Assembly (NCBI RefSeq): GCF_030811475.1
Contig: NZ_JAUSQV010000001.1
Location: forward strand, 2,069,501 to 2,133,500
DNA length: 64,000 nt
Source of the DNA: Nakamurella flavida
Lineage (GTDB): Bacteria > Actinomycetota > Actinomycetes > Mycobacteriales > Nakamurellaceae
Reading direction: 5' to 3'
Shown: positions 8,600 to 17,329 of the stretch, piece by piece
How the letters are laid out: each line of letters starts with the position of its first letter
Numbering within the stretch: the first letter of the stretch is position 1
Translations under genes and position numbers: made by a program
Notes under the pieces: generated by a model
The model's database searches: none
The model's input: only the letters and a program-made list of their open reading frames with translations
What the model was told of the DNA's origin: nothing

Positions 8600-9444
8600 G
8601 CCCGCTGCTGCAGGTCACCGGGCTGGTCAAGGAGTACCGGGCCCCGCACGGCCTGTTCGGCTCGCGACCGGTGCGGGTGGTCGACGACGTCGACCTGACG
8701 GTCGACCGCGGCGAGACCCTCGGCCTGGTCGGCGAATCGGGCAGCGGGAAGACGACGGTGGCCCGGTGCGTGCTGGGGATGACGGCGCCGACCGCCGGCA
8801 GCATCACCTTCGACGGCACCGATGTGCTCTCGCTGGGCCGCCGGGCCCGCGCGGAGTTCCGGCGGCGGGTGCAGCCGGTGTTCCAGGACCCCTACGCGAG
8901 CCTGGACCCGCGGTGGACCATCGGCCGCAGCATCGCCGAGTCACTCGTCGCCCACCGGATCGGCACCCCGGCCGACCGGGAGCGCCGGGTCCGCGAGCTG
9001 CTCGGGCAGGTCGGTCTGCCCGCCTCGTCCGCGGACCGACGGCCCAGCCAGCTCTCCGGTGGGCAACGCCAGCGGGTCGGCATCGCCGCCGCGCTCGCCT
9101 CGGGCCCGGACCTCATCGTGGCCGACGAACCGGTCAGCGCGCTGGACGTCAGCGTCCAGGCGCAGGTGCTGAACCTGTTCGCCCAGCTGCAGCGCGATCT
9201 GGGCGTGGCCATCCTGTTCGTCTCGCACGACATGGGCGTCGTCGAGCACATCAGCGACCGGGTGACCGTGCTCTTCCACGGCACGGTGGTCGAGACCGCC
9301 CCGGCCGCACAGCTCTTCGCCGACCCGCAGCACGAGTACACCCGGGCCCTGCTCGCCGCCGTGCCCGTCCCCGACCCGGTCGGCGCCCGGATCCGTCGTG
9401 CCCGCCGGGCCGCACGGGCGGACCCCGCCGCCCTCGCACCCTGA
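8596..9444 (+). CDS. Peptide-type ABC transporter ATP-binding protein (DppF family)
   Basis: A 282-residue ATPase with Walker A GESGSGKTT, signature LSGGQRQR, Walker B LIVADEPVSALD and FVSHDMGVV. Unlike DppD it stops shortly after the helical domain and lacks the Cys-rich extension (typical DppF length is ~320). The basic tail ends RRARRAARADPAALAP. Coupled to the previous gene by a 4-bp overlap. Confidence 0.92.
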   Translation: MSPLLQVTGLVKEYRAPHGLFGSRPVRVVDDVDLTVDRGETLGLVGESGSGKTTVARCVLGMTAPTAGSITFDGTDVLSLGRRARAEFRRRVQPVFQDPYASLDPRWTIGRSIAESLVAHRIGTPADRERRVRELLGQVGLPASSADRRPSQLSGGQRQRVGIAAALASGPDLIVADEPVSALDVSVQAQVLNLFAQLQRDLGVAILFVSHDMGVVEHISDRVTVLFHGTVVETAPAAQLFADPQHEYTRALLAAVPVPDPVGARIRRARRAARADPAALAP

Positions 9445-9482
9445 CCGATCTCCCCCCGAACCCCACCGAGCCGAAGGCCGTC

Positions 9483-10310
9483 ATGACCGATACCACTCCC
9501 GCCCCCGCCCGCACCGAGATCACCGTCGACGGCGTCCGGCTGAACTACCGCCTGGAGGGCGAGGGCCCGCAGACCGTCGTGCTGATCAACGGTCTGGCCG
9601 ACGACCTGGACACCTGGGCCTACCAGGTGCCGGATCTGCTGGCCGCCGGCTACCGGGTGCTCTCGTTCGACAACCGGGGCATCGGCGCCTCGGACACCCC
9701 GGCCGGCCCGTACACCACGGCCCGGATGGCCGCCGACGCCAAGGGTCTGGTCGACGCGCTGGGCCTCACCGACTTCCACCTGCTCGGTGTCTCGATGGGC
9801 GGGATGATCGCCCAGGAGTACGCGCTCGCGTACCCGCAGGACCTGGCCTCCCTCACGCTGGCCTGCACCTACGCCGCCCCGGGGCCGTTCTGCTCCCGCA
9901 TGTTCGCCTTCTGGGGGGACCTGGCCCCGAAGCTGGGCGTGCCGTTCGTCATGCGCGACGTCTCCCTCTGGGCGTTCACCGTGCCGTTCTTCGAGGAGCG
10001 GACGGACGAGGCGGCCGAGTTCGAGGCCGGGATGGCGCAGCTGACCATGCCCGTGGAGGCCTACCTGGCCCAGCTCCACGCCATCCAGGTGCACGACACC
10101 ACCGCACGGCTGGCCGAGATCACCGTGCCGACCCTGGTCCTCGCCGGGGAGGAGGACATCCTCATCCCGGTCCGACTCTCCCGCCGGCTGCACGAGGGGA
10201 TCGCCGGATCGCAGTTCGTCACCGTCCCCGGTGGGCACGCCTCGCTCTGGGAGAGCCCGGAGCCGTTCAACGCCGCCGTGCTGGCGTTCCTCCAGTCCCG
10301 GCAGTCCTGA
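9483..10310 (+). CDS. Alpha/beta hydrolase
   Basis: A 275-residue alpha/beta-hydrolase fold enzyme. The oxyanion/HG-region segment is LINGLADDLDTW, the nucleophile elbow GVSMGG (Ser), the acid lies in LAGEEDILIP (Asp), and the catalytic His in PGGHASLWE. It resembles 3-oxoadipate enol-lactonase and carboxylesterase-type members. It sits inside the transporter operon between the second ATPase and the binding protein, 38 bp after the former, so it probably cleaves an ester or lactone form of the imported compound. No signal peptide, so cytoplasmic. Confidence 0.82.
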   Translation: MTDTTPAPARTEITVDGVRLNYRLEGEGPQTVVLINGLADDLDTWAYQVPDLLAAGYRVLSFDNRGIGASDTPAGPYTTARMAADAKGLVDALGLTDFHLLGVSMGGMIAQEYALAYPQDLASLTLACTYAAPGPFCSRMFAFWGDLAPKLGVPFVMRDVSLWAFTVPFFEERTDEAAEFEAGMAQLTMPVEAYLAQLHAIQVHDTTARLAEITVPTLVLAGEEDILIPVRLSRRLHEGIAGSQFVTVPGGHASLWESPEPFNAAVLAFLQSRQS

Positions 10311-10365
10311 GCTCCAGCCCCAGCCCGTCCTCCCCGTTCCAGAGACCCCAGACCCGGAGACCCCG

Positions 10366-11991
10366 ATGAAGCCCCAGCCCGCCCTCCTGCTCCCGCCCGG
10401 CACCTCCCTCTCCCGGCGCTCGCTGCTGCGCGGCGCCGGCCTGCTGGGGCTGGGCGCCCTGGCCGGTCCGGCGCTGGTCGCCTGCGGGTCCGGGGGGACC
10501 ACCGCGTCCACGGGGGCCGCCGCCGGCAGCGGGTCCGGTACCCCCGGCGCCCCGACCGCGGGCGGCACCCTGCGGGCGGCGCTGACCGGGGAGCCGGACA
10601 GCCTCGACCCCGCCGTGTCCGCGGTCTACACCGGGGCCCAGGTGTACGACAACATCTTCAGCAAGCTCGTCGACCTGGACGCCGACGGCAACCTGGTGGG
10701 CGACCTGGCCACCAAGTGGACCGCCACGGACGACACCACCTGGGTGTTCGACCTGGCCACCGGAATCACCTGGCACAACGGTGAGACCTTCGGCCCCGCC
10801 GACGTCAAGTACACCTTCGAGCGCATCGCCGATCCGGCCACGGCCAGCGCCTACGCCCCGCTCTTCGCGGCGATCGAGAGCGTCGAGGTGACCGGGGACG
10901 CCCAGGTCACCTTCACCCTGTCGTCCACCTACGCGCCGTTCCTGACCAACCTGGCCAACAACGGCGAGATCATGAACGAGAAGGCCGTCACCGCAGCGGA
11001 TCCCGCCCGCAACCCGGTGGGCACCGGGCCGTTCCAGTTCGTCGAATGGGTGCAGGGCGACCACCTCACGGTCAAGAAGTTCGACGGCTACTTCGACCAG
11101 GGACACCCGTTCCTGGACGGCGTGGAGTTCCGCTTCCTGCTCGTCGACCAGGGCCGCATCGACGCGCTGTCCGCCGGGGAGATCGACTGGATGGACGCGG
11201 TCCCACTGCAGCAGGTCGCCACCCTCACCCAGGACCCGCGGTTCACCCTGGTCACCAACCCGGTCTCCGGCATCCCGGACTTCCTGGCCATGAACACCAC
11301 CAAGGCCCCCTTCGACAAGAAGGAGGTGCGGCAGGCCGTGGCCTGGGCGATCAACCGGTCCGACATCCGCGATCTGGCCTACTTCGGCACCGGGGAGGTC
11401 GGCGTGCAGGAGGTCCCCACCGGGTCGGTCTGGTACGACGGCCAGGACCCGTTCGCCGGCGCCCCCGACGTCGCGAAGGCCAAGGCGCTGCTGGCCACCG
11501 CCGGGTACCCCGACGGGCTGACCGTCAACTACCTGGGACTGCCGCAGTACCCGGAGCTGCTCAAGACCGGGCAGGTCGTCCGCGACCAGCTCAAGGAGAT
11601 CGGCATCACCATGGAGATCGAGCAGGTGGACGTCTCCATCTGGTTCGACCGGTTCTCCTCCGGCGACTACGAGATCACCAGCGCGTACCAGGAGCGCACC
11701 ATCGACCCGGACAACTTCTACTCCCTGGTCATCCGCTCGGGCGGCTCGGTGAACACCACGGGATACGCGAACCCCGAGGTGGACGCCATGATCGACGCCG
11801 CCGCGGCCGAGATCGACGAGGCGAAGCGCAAGGAGATGTACACCGCGATCCGCGCGGCGGTGGCCGAGGACGCCCCCATCACCTTCGTCCACTACGAGAC
11901 GCTGAACTACCTGATGACCACCGCCGTCGTCGGCTCGACGATCACCCCCAGCCTCGAGCTCAACCTCGGTGACGTGGGGCTCACCGGCTGA
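10366..11991 (+). CDS. ABC transporter substrate-binding lipoprotein (family 5, DppA/OppA type)
   Basis: A 541-residue solute-binding protein. The N-terminus combines a twin-arginine pattern (SRRSLLRG, R17-R18), a hydrophobic stretch and a lipobox LVAC with C40, so it is probably exported folded by Tat and lipid-anchored. A Gly/Ser linker follows, then the family-5 fold (GEPDSLDPAVS, WHNGETFGPADVKYTFERI, NPVGTGPFQFVEW). Placing the binding protein last in the operon, after the ATPases and a hydrolase, is less common than the usual first position. It should define the transporter's substrate. Confidence 0.9.
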   Translation: MKPQPALLLPPGTSLSRRSLLRGAGLLGLGALAGPALVACGSGGTTASTGAAAGSGSGTPGAPTAGGTLRAALTGEPDSLDPAVSAVYTGAQVYDNIFSKLVDLDADGNLVGDLATKWTATDDTTWVFDLATGITWHNGETFGPADVKYTFERIADPATASAYAPLFAAIESVEVTGDAQVTFTLSSTYAPFLTNLANNGEIMNEKAVTAADPARNPVGTGPFQFVEWVQGDHLTVKKFDGYFDQGHPFLDGVEFRFLLVDQGRIDALSAGEIDWMDAVPLQQVATLTQDPRFTLVTNPVSGIPDFLAMNTTKAPFDKKEVRQAVAWAINRSDIRDLAYFGTGEVGVQEVPTGSVWYDGQDPFAGAPDVAKAKALLATAGYPDGLTVNYLGLPQYPELLKTGQVVRDQLKEIGITMEIEQVDVSIWFDRFSSGDYEITSAYQERTIDPDNFYSLVIRSGGSVNTTGYANPEVDAMIDAAAAEIDEAKRKEMYTAIRAAVAEDAPITFVHYETLNYLMTTAVVGSTITPSLELNLGDVGLTG

Positions 11992-12027
11992 CGGCGCCAC
12001 GGACGGCGCGTTCCCGTCCCCCGGCGC

Positions 12028-12033
12028 TACCGT
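12028..12033 (+). promoter_or_regulatory. -10 box TACCGT, leaderless start of the DUF6457 gene
   Basis: TACCGT ends exactly 7 nt before the A of the ATG at 12040, and no Shine-Dalgarno sequence is present. Confidence 0.5.
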
Positions 12034-12039
12034 TGAGCC

Positions 12040-12309
12040 ATGAGCACCCTGGACGACTGGATCGCCGACGCCGAGAAGGCCCTGGACCTCACCCCCGGGT
12101 CGCTGCCGAAGGACCTGCGGGACGACCTGCTGGGCCTCACCCGGGACGTCGCGCACGGGGTGGCCCGGGTCGCGGCGCCGCTCACCTGCTACCTGGCCGG
12201 CCTGGCCGTCGCCCGCGGTGACGACCCGGCACAGGTCACCGCGACCCTGCGCGGGCTGGTCCCGGCGGAGCAGGCCGAGAGCGGGTCGGCGGAAGCGGGG
12301 CAGTCGTGA
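12040..12309 (+). CDS. DUF6457 small protein
   Basis: An 89-residue acidic helical protein (LDDWIADAEKALDL ... LLGLTRDVAHGVARVAAPLTCYLAGLA). This is the DUF6457 pattern found alone or fused to molybdenum-cofactor proteins in actinobacteria; its function is not established. Starts on a predicted leaderless transcript. The next gene overlaps its stop by 4 bp. Confidence 0.7.
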   Translation: MSTLDDWIADAEKALDLTPGSLPKDLRDDLLGLTRDVAHGVARVAAPLTCYLAGLAVARGDDPAQVTATLRGLVPAEQAESGSAEAGQS

Positions 12310-12590
12310 GCGTCATCGGCTGGATCGTCTTCGGCGCGCTGGCCGGGTGGGTGTCGTCGCTGATCGTCCGTGATCCCCGCCCGCGTGGCTGCCTGGCGAA
12401 CATCGCCACCGGCATCATCGGCGCGGTGCTGGCCGGTCTCGTGTACCAGCTGTCCACCGGCCGGTCCTGGCAGTTCCGCTGGGACTGGCCGAGTTTCGGG
12501 GTCGCCGTGCTCGGGGCGCTGGCCCTGTCCCTGGTCGTCAGCCTGGTCGGCCGCAGTGGTCGCAACGGCCGGCGGAACATCCGCCGCTGA
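12306..12590 (+). CDS. GlsB/YeaQ/YmgE family (transglycosylase-associated) membrane protein
   Basis: A 94-residue membrane protein with three hydrophobic segments and the family's small-residue motifs (IGWIVFGALAGWVSSLIV; GCLANIATGIIGAVLAG). Members are stress-linked inner-membrane proteins of unclear function. The GTG overlaps the DUF6457 stop by 4 bp. The tail is Arg-rich (RSGRNGRRNIRR). Confidence 0.85.
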   Translation: MSVIGWIVFGALAGWVSSLIVRDPRPRGCLANIATGIIGAVLAGLVYQLSTGRSWQFRWDWPSFGVAVLGALALSLVVSLVGRSGRNGRRNIRR

Positions 12591-12652
12591 CGTCCTCCCC
12601 CCGCCCATCCCGTCCCGCACATCCGTTCCCACCCCACCGATCTGGAGATCCC

Positions 12653-13183
12653 ATGTCCCTGGAACGCCCCCTCGCCGCCGATCCGTACGAGCGCATGCCG
12701 GCGGTCGGCCGCTTCACCCTGACCAGCCAGGACGTCACCGACGGCGCCCCGATGGACAAGACGTTCGCCGCCGACGGCGGGAACACCTCGCCGCAGTTGA
12801 GCTGGAGCGGATTCCCGGCGGAGACGAAGAGCTTCGTCATCAGCTGCTACGACCCCGACGCCCCCACCCCGAGCGGGTACTGGCACTGGACGCTGGCCGA
12901 TCTGCCCGTCTCGGTCACCGACGTCCCGCGCGGATTCGGCGACGGGTCCGGCGAACACCTGCCCGCGGGCGCGGTACAGCTCGAGTCCGACGGTGGCGCA
13001 CCGGGTTTCGAGGGCGCCGGCCCGCCGCCCGGGGACCGCGCCCACCGCTACTACTTCGTGGTGCACGCCGTGGACACCGAGAAGCTGGGGGTGCAGGCCG
13101 GTGACACCCCGACCAAGGCGGCGTTCCTGCTCGCGTTCCACACCCTGGCCCGCGCGATCATCACGCCGACCTACCAGAACTGA
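12653..13183 (+). CDS. YbhB/YbcL family (PEBP) protein
   Basis: A 176-residue protein of the phosphatidylethanolamine-binding/Raf-kinase-inhibitor-like family. The conserved ligand-pocket segments are visible: NTSPQLSWSGFPAETKSFVI, CYDPDAPTPSGYWHW and HRYYFVVHAVD. The length is typical and there is no signal peptide. Bacterial members have no settled function. It is convergent with cyanophycin synthetase and separated from it by a strong hairpin. Confidence 0.9.
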   Translation: MSLERPLAADPYERMPAVGRFTLTSQDVTDGAPMDKTFAADGGNTSPQLSWSGFPAETKSFVISCYDPDAPTPSGYWHWTLADLPVSVTDVPRGFGDGSGEHLPAGAVQLESDGGAPGFEGAGPPPGDRAHRYYFVVHAVDTEKLGVQAGDTPTKAAFLLAFHTLARAIITPTYQN

Positions 13184-13193
13184 CCCACCCGGC

Positions 13194-13230
13194 ACCCGGG
13201 TCGGGAGGACGCCGCCCTCCCGACCCGGGT
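13194..13230. terminator. Bidirectional hairpin terminator between PEBP gene and cphA
   Basis: Perfect 15-bp stem ACCCGGGTCGGGAGG / CCTCCCGACCCGGGT with a 7-nt loop, in the 64-bp convergent gap. It has no T-tract, as is common in high-GC actinobacteria. Confidence 0.75.
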
Positions 13231-13247
13231 CACCGGACGGACACGGC

Positions 13248-16013
13248 TCAGTTCTGCTCGTCCTTGGCCGCGCCGGCCTGGGCGACGTGCCCGAAAGCCT
13301 GCAACGCGTCCCACACCTCGCGGGCGCGGTCCACGCACAGCACGACCAGATCACCGGGATTGGCCTGGGCCACACCCGCCCGGGTGGCGTCGATCTCGTC
13401 CAGCACCGTCTCGATGTGCCGTACCCGACCGCCGCCGGCCTGCGCCTCCCGGGCGCCGAGTTCGATGAGCGCCGCGGTCTCGCCGGGCTTGCGCCCCCGC
13501 AACCGCTCGTCTTCCCGCACGATGATCGTGTCGAAGTGCCGGCCGGCCTCCCGGCCCAGGTCGATCATGTCCTGGTCGCGGCGGTCGCCGGCCGTCGCCA
13601 CCACCCCGATCCGCTGGGGACGTTCCACCGTGGCCGGCACGTCGTCGAAGAACCGGTCCACGAAGTCACCCAACGCAGCCATCGCCGGGACGTTGTGGCA
13701 GTAGTCGACGATGACCTTGACGCCCTGCACCTCGGTCAGGTTCATGCGGCCGGGGGCCTGGTAGTACGACGGGGTGAAGGAGCGCAGCCCGGCGCGGATG
13801 TCGTGCAGCGGGGCGCCGGCGCAGTACGCCGCGGCGGCCGCGGCCATCGCGTTCTGCACGTTGAACATGGCCTTGCCGTTGAAGGTCGCCGGCAGCAGAT
13901 GCGTGTAGGCCAGCGGCATCCGGCGCCGGCCGTGCACCAGCACGATGAGATCGCCGAGCTCGCCCCGCTCCAGGATGACGGCCTTGCCACCGCGCCGGCA
14001 GTGGTCGGTGATCATCCGGTTGTCCGGCTCGAGGGAGAACCACACCACCTCCCCCGAACAGGCCTTGCGCATCGCGGCGACGAGCTCGTCGTCGGCGTTG
14101 AGCACGGCGGAGCCGTTCTTGGGCACGGCCTCCACGATGACCTGCTTGACCTTGGCCAGCTGCTCGACGGTGTCGATGCCGCGCAGCCCGAGGTGGTCGG
14201 GGGCCACGTTGAGCACCACGGCGACGTCGTTGCGGCCGTAGCCCAGCCCCTCCCGCAGGATCCCACCGCGGGCGACCTCGAACACGGCGAAGTCCACCCG
14301 CGGGTTCTGCAGCACCATCCGCGCGGACTTCGGGCCCGACGCGTCGGACTTGATGATCAACCGGCCGTCGATGACGATGCCGTCGGTCGAGGTCATGCCG
14401 ACCTTCTTGCCGATGGACTTGAAGATGCGGGCGATCATCCGGCTGCAGGTGGTCTTGCCGTTGGTGCCGGTCACCGCCACGATCGGGATGCGGGAACTGG
14501 TGCCCGGCGGGAACAGCAGGTCCACCACCGGCTTGGAGACGAACTGCGGTTCACCGATCGTCGGGTGGGTGTGCATCCGGAAGCCCGGGGCGGCGTTGAC
14601 CTCGCAGATGCCACCGCCCGTCTCGCGGACGGGCTGGGTGATGTCCGGGCAGATGAAGTCGATGCCGGCGATGTCCAGGCCGACGACCCGGGCCGCCTCC
14701 TCGGCGATGTCCACGTTGTCCGGGTGGGCCTCGAAGGTGCGGTCGATGGAGATGCCGCCGGTCGACATGTTCGCCGTCAGTGCGAGTTTCACCGTCTCGC
14801 CCTTCGGCGGGACCTGGTCCATCTCGAAGCCCTGGGCCCGGACGAGGGCGACGGCACCGTCGGTGACCTCGATGCGGGTGAGCACCTTCTCGTGCCCCAC
14901 CCCGCGGCGGGGGTCGGCGTTGGTCAGCTCGACGAGCTCGTCCACGGTGTGCGTGCCGTCGCCGATGACGTGGGCGGGGACGCGTTCGGCGATGGCGACC
15001 ATGTTCCCGCCGACCACCAGCACGCGGTAGTCCCGGCCGGTGATGAACGCCTCGACCAGCACGTAGCCGCGGCGGGACTGGTCGTAGGCCTCCCCGAACG
15101 CCGCCCGGACCTCGTCCCCGTCGCGCAGGTTGATGGCCACACCGCGACCGTGGTTGCCGTCCAACGGCTTGACCACCACGGGGTAGCCGATGCGGCGGGC
15201 CGCGCGCACGGCGTCCTCCACCTCGCGCACCATGGCCGACCCGGGTACCGGGAGACCGGCCGAGGCCAGCAGCCGGTTGGTGAGCTCCTTGTCGGACGCG
15301 ATGTCGACGGCCAGCGAGCTGGTGATCGAGGTCATCGTGGCCCGGATCCGCTGCTGGTTGACGCCCTGCCCGAGCTGCACCAGGGACGCGGAGTTCAGCC
15401 GCTGCCAGGGGATGTCGCGGGACATGGCCTCGTCCAGGATCGCCTGGGTGGACGGCCCGAAGGCCACCCGCTGGCTGGTCCGCAGGAAGGCCTCGTGCTC
15501 GGTGGCGAAGTCGAAGGGCTCCCCCTCGGCGCCCTGGTTCCCGGCCGCCTGACCGGTGGCGGCCTGGCCGACGGTGGCGGGGTCGACGACGAGGTCGTTG
15601 ACCAGCCGCACCGCGAGCTGGCCGGCCAGCGAACCGACGGTCTCGTCGAGATAGCCGTAGATGACGTTGTAGACACCGGTGGCGCCGGTGGACCGGGTCT
15701 TTCCGCGGGTCATCTCGTGACCGGCGGTGCGCTGCAGCTCCAGGGCGACGTGCTCGACGACATGCCCCGCCCAGGTGCCCTCGATGAGCCGCTCGACGAA
15801 CCCACCGTCGTGGCCGCGGGAGCACTGGTGGTCGTGCAGGCCGGGGAGGAGCCGGATCAGTTCGTCGGTGAAGCCGGGCAGGGTGTCGGTGGGGAACTGC
15901 TCGAGCCGGCCGATGTCCACGGTCAGGTGGACGGCCGGGCCGTAGCTGAAGTAGTTGGGCCCCCGGTAGATCCGTGTCTCCTGGATGGTCACGGCGAACA
16001 GCTTCTCGGACAT
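13248..16013 (-). CDS. cphA: Cyanophycin synthetase
   Basis: A 921-residue enzyme that builds the storage polymer multi-L-arginyl-poly-L-aspartate from Asp, Arg and ATP. Three parts are visible: an N-terminal domain (~1-160), an ATP-grasp domain (~220-475; GYPVVVKPLDGNHGRGVAIN, GICEVNAAPGFRMHTHP) that adds Asp, and a Mur-ligase-like domain (~510-900) with P-loop GTNGKTT (516-522) that adds Arg. The length matches CphA1 enzymes (~870-920). I chose the start MSEKLFAVTIQETRIYRGPN; a longer in-frame start adds 21 unconserved residues. It lies 179 bp downstream of cyanophycinase on the same strand, giving a synthesis/degradation pair. Confidence 0.94.
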   Translation of the reverse strand: MSEKLFAVTIQETRIYRGPNYFSYGPAVHLTVDIGRLEQFPTDTLPGFTDELIRLLPGLHDHQCSRGHDGGFVERLIEGTWAGHVVEHVALELQRTAGHEMTRGKTRSTGATGVYNVIYGYLDETVGSLAGQLAVRLVNDLVVDPATVGQAATGQAAGNQGAEGEPFDFATEHEAFLRTSQRVAFGPSTQAILDEAMSRDIPWQRLNSASLVQLGQGVNQQRIRATMTSITSSLAVDIASDKELTNRLLASAGLPVPGSAMVREVEDAVRAARRIGYPVVVKPLDGNHGRGVAINLRDGDEVRAAFGEAYDQSRRGYVLVEAFITGRDYRVLVVGGNMVAIAERVPAHVIGDGTHTVDELVELTNADPRRGVGHEKVLTRIEVTDGAVALVRAQGFEMDQVPPKGETVKLALTANMSTGGISIDRTFEAHPDNVDIAEEAARVVGLDIAGIDFICPDITQPVRETGGGICEVNAAPGFRMHTHPTIGEPQFVSKPVVDLLFPPGTSSRIPIVAVTGTNGKTTCSRMIARIFKSIGKKVGMTSTDGIVIDGRLIIKSDASGPKSARMVLQNPRVDFAVFEVARGGILREGLGYGRNDVAVVLNVAPDHLGLRGIDTVEQLAKVKQVIVEAVPKNGSAVLNADDELVAAMRKACSGEVVWFSLEPDNRMITDHCRRGGKAVILERGELGDLIVLVHGRRRMPLAYTHLLPATFNGKAMFNVQNAMAAAAAAYCAGAPLHDIRAGLRSFTPSYYQAPGRMNLTEVQGVKVIVDYCHNVPAMAALGDFVDRFFDDVPATVERPQRIGVVATAGDRRDQDMIDLGREAGRHFDTIIVREDERLRGRKPGETAALIELGAREAQAGGGRVRHIETVLDEIDATRAGVAQANPGDLVVLCVDRAREVWDALQAFGHVAQAGAAKDEQN

Positions 16014-16192
16014 CGGCTGCCTCTCGGGTCGAATGCTGGGGTCCACCACGGCGGACACGATCGACGGCCCGCCCACCCCGTCGGGGACGCGACACGATCG
16101 TGCGATTCTGCCCCGCCCGGACGGGGAACGCTCCCCCGGGCTCCGGACCGACCCGGCTGCCCCGACCGACTGCCCCGACCCGACGGCTCCGG

Positions 16193-17179
16193 TCAGCCGG
16201 CCGGGGCGGGCCGGCGGCGCAGCTCGGCGATGCCCACGTGGGCGCCCTCGGCGGCGATGCGGCGCGGGGAGGGCCGCATGCCCTCGGGGATGTCGGCCAC
16301 CGTCGCGACCGTGGGCGCCGTGGAGGTGTCCGGCAGACCCGGCGCACTGACCAGGGTGCGGGTGGTCAGGTCGAAGACGGCACCACGGGGCAGGGTGTGC
16401 AGCTTGATCCCGGACAGCATCAGCGGCTGGGTGCCGGCGGCCGTGTAGGCGGTGGTGACCACCTCGCTGCCGTCCACGATCGTCACCACGCCGCGTCCCT
16501 TGACCTCCAGCAGGCCGGGGGCGCGCACGATGGCTGCGGTGTCCTCGTCGACGCCGATGCCCAGCTGGGCGGGGTTGGCGGCGACCAGGGCGAGCAGCCG
16601 GCCGAACCGGTTCCGCTGGGTGAAGTGCTGGTCGACGATGACCTCGCCGAGCAGACCGAGCCCCTGGGAGACCTGGCCGATGCGGAAGCGCGGGGTGGCC
16701 CCGCCGGTGCCGAACGAGACCATGTGCGAGGAGCAGATGCTGGCGCCGGCCGACGTCCCGGCGACCAGGGCCCCGCGCTCGTGCGCCGCCACGATGGCGT
16801 CGCCCAGTGGGGTGCCGACGACGACCGTGGCCAGCTTGGTCTGGTTGCCGCCCGTCATGAACACCGCGGTGGCGTCGTCCAAGGTGGCGACCAGCTCCGG
16901 CGAGGCGGCCTGCGCCCGGCTCTCCGGCCGGATGCCGACCACGTTCTCCACCCCGAGCGAGGAGAACAGCTGCAGGTAGGCGTGGGTGATCTCGTCGCCC
17001 AGCGAGGACGCGGTGGACAGCACGACGACGCGGGCACGGGGGCCACCGGCGAGTCGGACCACCTCGCGCAGGATGGTCATCTTGCCGACCTTGTCCTCGG
17101 CGCCGCCGATCGGCATGACGATCCCGGCGGCGGTCGACGCCGCGCTCTCGGGGGCCGGCTCGTGCGCAGCGTCGGTCAT
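16193..17179 (-). CDS. cphB: Cyanophycinase
   Basis: A 328-residue S51-family serine exopeptidase that cuts cyanophycin into beta-Asp-Arg dipeptides. The nucleophile motif GTSAGAS places Ser at 143. FMTGGNQ (107-113) and VDQHFTQRNRFGRLL (~182-196) are the conserved substrate-pocket segments, and GIGVDEDTA is also present. The length is a little above the usual ~270-300 because of an Ala-rich N-tail and a ~25-residue Pro/Arg C-tail. A TACGGT -10 ends 8 nt before the ATG, suggesting a leaderless transcript. No dedicated isoaspartyl dipeptidase is visible nearby to finish the degradation. Confidence 0.92.
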   Translation of the reverse strand: MTDAAHEPAPESAASTAAGIVMPIGGAEDKVGKMTILREVVRLAGGPRARVVVLSTASSLGDEITHAYLQLFSSLGVENVVGIRPESRAQAASPELVATLDDATAVFMTGGNQTKLATVVVGTPLGDAIVAAHERGALVAGTSAGASICSSHMVSFGTGGATPRFRIGQVSQGLGLLGEVIVDQHFTQRNRFGRLLALVAANPAQLGIGVDEDTAAIVRAPGLLEVKGRGVVTIVDGSEVVTTAYTAAGTQPLMLSGIKLHTLPRGAVFDLTTRTLVSAPGLPDTSTAPTVATVADIPEGMRPSPRRIAAEGAHVGIAELRRRPAPAG

Positions 17180-17186
17180 GCCACCC

Positions 17187-17192
17187 ACCGTA
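17187..17192 (-). promoter_or_regulatory. -10 box TACGGT, leaderless start of cphB
   Basis: On the minus strand TACGGT ends 8 nt before the ATG at 17179. Confidence 0.45.
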
Positions 17193-17329
17193 ACCGGGCC
17201 GGAACCGCCGTCCGGCCGCCGTCGGCCCCCTGGTCCGTGTCCTGCACCACCGGTGCGAGGCCGGTCCGGGTCACCGTGATCCCGGCCACTGCCCGGTAAG
17301 GCCGGCCTGCGGGCCACGTTGTCCCGGGC

